Shown: positions 63,401 through 64,000 of the stretch, one piece after another
Numbering within the stretch: the stretch's first letter is position 1
Layout: each line of letters opens with the position of its first letter
Assembly: GCA_009744235.1 (NCBI GenBank)
Contig: WPHV01000017.1
Span: forward strand, 1 to 64,000
Source: Gillisella vitis
GTDB lineage: Bacteria > Pseudomonadota > Alphaproteobacteria > Rhizobiales > Rhizobiaceae
DNA length: 64,000 nucleotides
Direction: 5' to 3'
Position numbers and translations under genes: made by a program
The notes under the pieces: model-generated
The model's database searches: none
What the model was told of the DNA's origin: nothing
Seen by the model: only the letters and a program-made list of their open reading frames with translations

Positions 63401-64000
63401 GACGAAGGCGACGACATCATCGGCCGGGATCCATGGGGCGCCAAGGCGTGCGGTAATATCCGAGGGCCTGAGATCGGCTGGCTGCACCCGCTCAAGCGCT
63501 GCGACATTACCGGCGAAGGCGGGATCGAGTTCGGCGGCGGCGCGAGCAACAGTGAGCTTCGACCGGACCGCACCGGACAGATATGCGTCGGCCATCTGCC
63601 AGGAGCCATCGGATGGATCGCAGAAGATCGCCCCGCCCAGCTCGCCGAGAACGTTCTCAACGTCGCGATGCAGCAGCTCGGCAACATGATCGAGATCGAC
63701 ATGGCCGCGTTCGTTCAGAACAACCGCGAGCGCATCGAGCGCCGAAGTGATCACTGGTGCCGGCGGCGGCGCGATGACGCGCTCGGTAAAGATCGGCCCG
63801 GGTCTGGCGGTGTTTGTCTCCAGATCATAGTCCTCGATCGAGGCCACCAGCCAGCAATCGGGATCGTCGAGGAAGGACGCGAGGTTCGGCCGGCGATGGA
63901 CCTCCCTGATCTCACCGGTTTCCGGATCCTCCGATGTCGAGACGGAGGTGAAGTTGATCGGGCCGAATTCGCGCACGAAACTCGACCAGCCAATGCGCAG
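60500..64000 (-). CDS. SNF2-type helicase / putative methyltransferase-helicase, partial
   Basis: The C-terminal 1166 residues; the frame is open to the right edge, so the N-terminus lies outside. The visible start (LRIGWSSFVREFGPINF) is the joint that follows an N6-adenine methylase domain in long homologues. The helicase part has the Walker A YLAHAVGAGKTLTM, DEAQ box IIVDEAQEFR, ASGTPITNTLGEMF and the motif SSETMGTGVNVQARLKALHHLDVPWLPSQIEQREGRIIRQGN. The C-terminal 250 residues are coiled-coil-like. Such giant proteins are a fixed part of rhizobial plasmid backbones; a link to DNA modification or establishment after transfer is proposed, not shown. Confidence 0.9.
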   Translation of the reverse strand: MRIGWSSFVREFGPINFTSVSTSEDPETGEIREVHRRPNLASFLDDPDCWLVASIEDYDLETNTARPGPIFTERVIAPPPAPVITSALDALAVVLNERGHVDLDHVAELLHRDVENVLGELGGAIFCDPSDGSWQMADAYLSGAVRSKLTVARAAAELDPAFAGNVAALERVQPADLRPSDITARLGAPWIPADDVVAFVKKMMEADISIHHLPELATWTVNARQLEWSASGTTEWGTHRRHAGQLLSDALNSSVPQIFDTIRDGETERRVLNTVETEAAKEKLAKIKSAFQSWIWSDPDRTDRLARVYNDTFNNIAPRSFNGDHLQLPGASGAFSLYGHQKRGIWRIISAGATYLAHAVGAGKTLTMAAAIMEQRRLGLINKAMLVVPGHCLAQAAREFLALYPNARILVADETNFAREKRHRFLSRAATANWDAIIITHSAFRFIAVPSAFEAQMIQDELELYEELLVKVDSQDRLSRKRIERMKEGHKERLEALATRKDDLLTISELGIDQIIVDEAQEFRKLSFATNMSTLRGVDPNGSQRAWDLFVKSRFIETKNPGRALVLASGTPITNTLGEMFSVQRMMDPAALSERGLHEFDAWASTFGDTSTELELQPSGKYKPVTRFSQFVNVPELIAMFRSFADVVLPVDLRTYVKVPEISGGKRQIITAEPTAAFKAYQKQLDARNKAIEMRDGPAKPGDDILLSVITDGRHAAIDLRLVDQAMGNETANKLNALVTNTHRIWQETGEAEYRRKDGKPFDRQGAGQLIFSDLGTINVEASRGFSAYRWIRDELVRLGVPASEIAFMQDYKKSDAKQRLFNDFNAGKVRVLIGSSETMGTGVNVQARLKALHHLDVPWLPSQIEQREGRIIRQGNQHDEVDVFAYATLGSLDATMWQNNERKARFIAAALSGDTSVRRLEDMGEGQANQFAMAKAIASGDERLMQKAGLEAEIARLDRLRAAHIDDQHAIRRQIRDAERDIEFSSRRIEDVGKDIELLAPTSGDALVMQVGEDTFDERKLAGRALMKEILTLVQLQQEKEVIIATIGGFDLAYQGERFGKDGYRYDTLLQRTGRDYEIDLAVTTTPIGAISRLEHALGGFEPERESHRNRLTDAKRRLASYTPRLGESFSLEAELELKLSQLDEIERDLAATADEPEEDRQEAA

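Noticed and set aside
1..64000. CRISPR array
   Set aside because: No series of short, regularly spaced direct repeats was noticed anywhere in the window.
1..64000. T-DNA borders or vir genes
   Set aside because: No 25-bp border-like repeat and no VirA, VirB, VirD or VirG homologue was seen. The type IV secretion genes here are the Trb conjugation set.

Overview
The window is part of a large conjugative plasmid of a Rhizobiaceae bacterium (Agrobacterium/Rhizobium group). A repABC replicator, a TraI/TraR/TraM quorum-sensing circuit, a complete trb mating-pair-formation operon, a traAFBH/traCDG relaxosome block and a nopaline-type (noc/nox) opine catabolic region are all present, in the arrangement known from Ti plasmids and opine-catabolic plasmids such as pAtK84b. 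No T-DNA, T-border or vir gene is visible, so the sequence alone does not say whether this is a tumour-inducing plasmid or only an opine-catabolic one.

Layout. 1-7560: accessory segment with a Tn3-family transposase remnant, a small membrane protein, a 1640-residue NACHT-type NTPase that ends in a family-4 glycosyltransferase domain, and a PD-(D/E)XK nuclease gene interrupted by an in-frame amber codon. 7791-11407: repC, repB and repA on the minus strand, with an antisense RNA between repB and repC, two repeated RepB-type sites and a 12-bp inverted repeat upstream of repA. 11408-22089: two tra boxes, then traI-trbBCDEJKLFGHI on the plus strand. 22226-31728: an OccR/NocR-type LysR regulator, nocP-nocT-nocQ-nocM, a second LysR regulator, then hyuA-hyuB on the opposite strand. 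32340-40760: a long plus-strand nox operon (three-subunit opine oxidase, arginase, opine-dehydrogenase-like protein, ornithine cyclodeaminase, DUF3422 protein) ending in traR. 41036-42523: convergent traM, a gene-poor stretch with inverted repeats, and a ParD/RelE-type toxin-antitoxin pair. 42539-50928: traH, traB, traF, traA (minus) and traC, traD, traG (plus), with oriT and a tra box between traA and traC. 50925-64000: accessory backbone with a thermonuclease, a WGR protein, an HU protein, a DUF736 protein, a two-gene PLD-nuclease module, a DUF7007 protein, a ParB-like protein, an ATP-dependent DNA ligase and the C-terminal 1.1 kb-residue part of an SNF2-type helicase protein that runs off the right edge.

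How it fits together. Imported nopaline or pyronopaline would be oxidised to arginine and 2-oxoglutarate; arginase and ornithine cyclodeaminase then take arginine to ornithine and proline. Because traR is the last gene of the nox operon, opine supply should raise TraR; TraI makes the acyl-homoserine lactone; TraR bound at the tra boxes would switch on trb, tra and probably rep; TraM sets the threshold. A segment of about 56 bp is shared between the nocP promoter region and the nox promoter region, which suggests that one LysR regulator drives uptake and catabolism together. The least familiar items are the NACHT-glycosyltransferase protein beside repC and the PLD-nuclease pair downstream of traG; both look like candidate defence or plasmid-competition modules.
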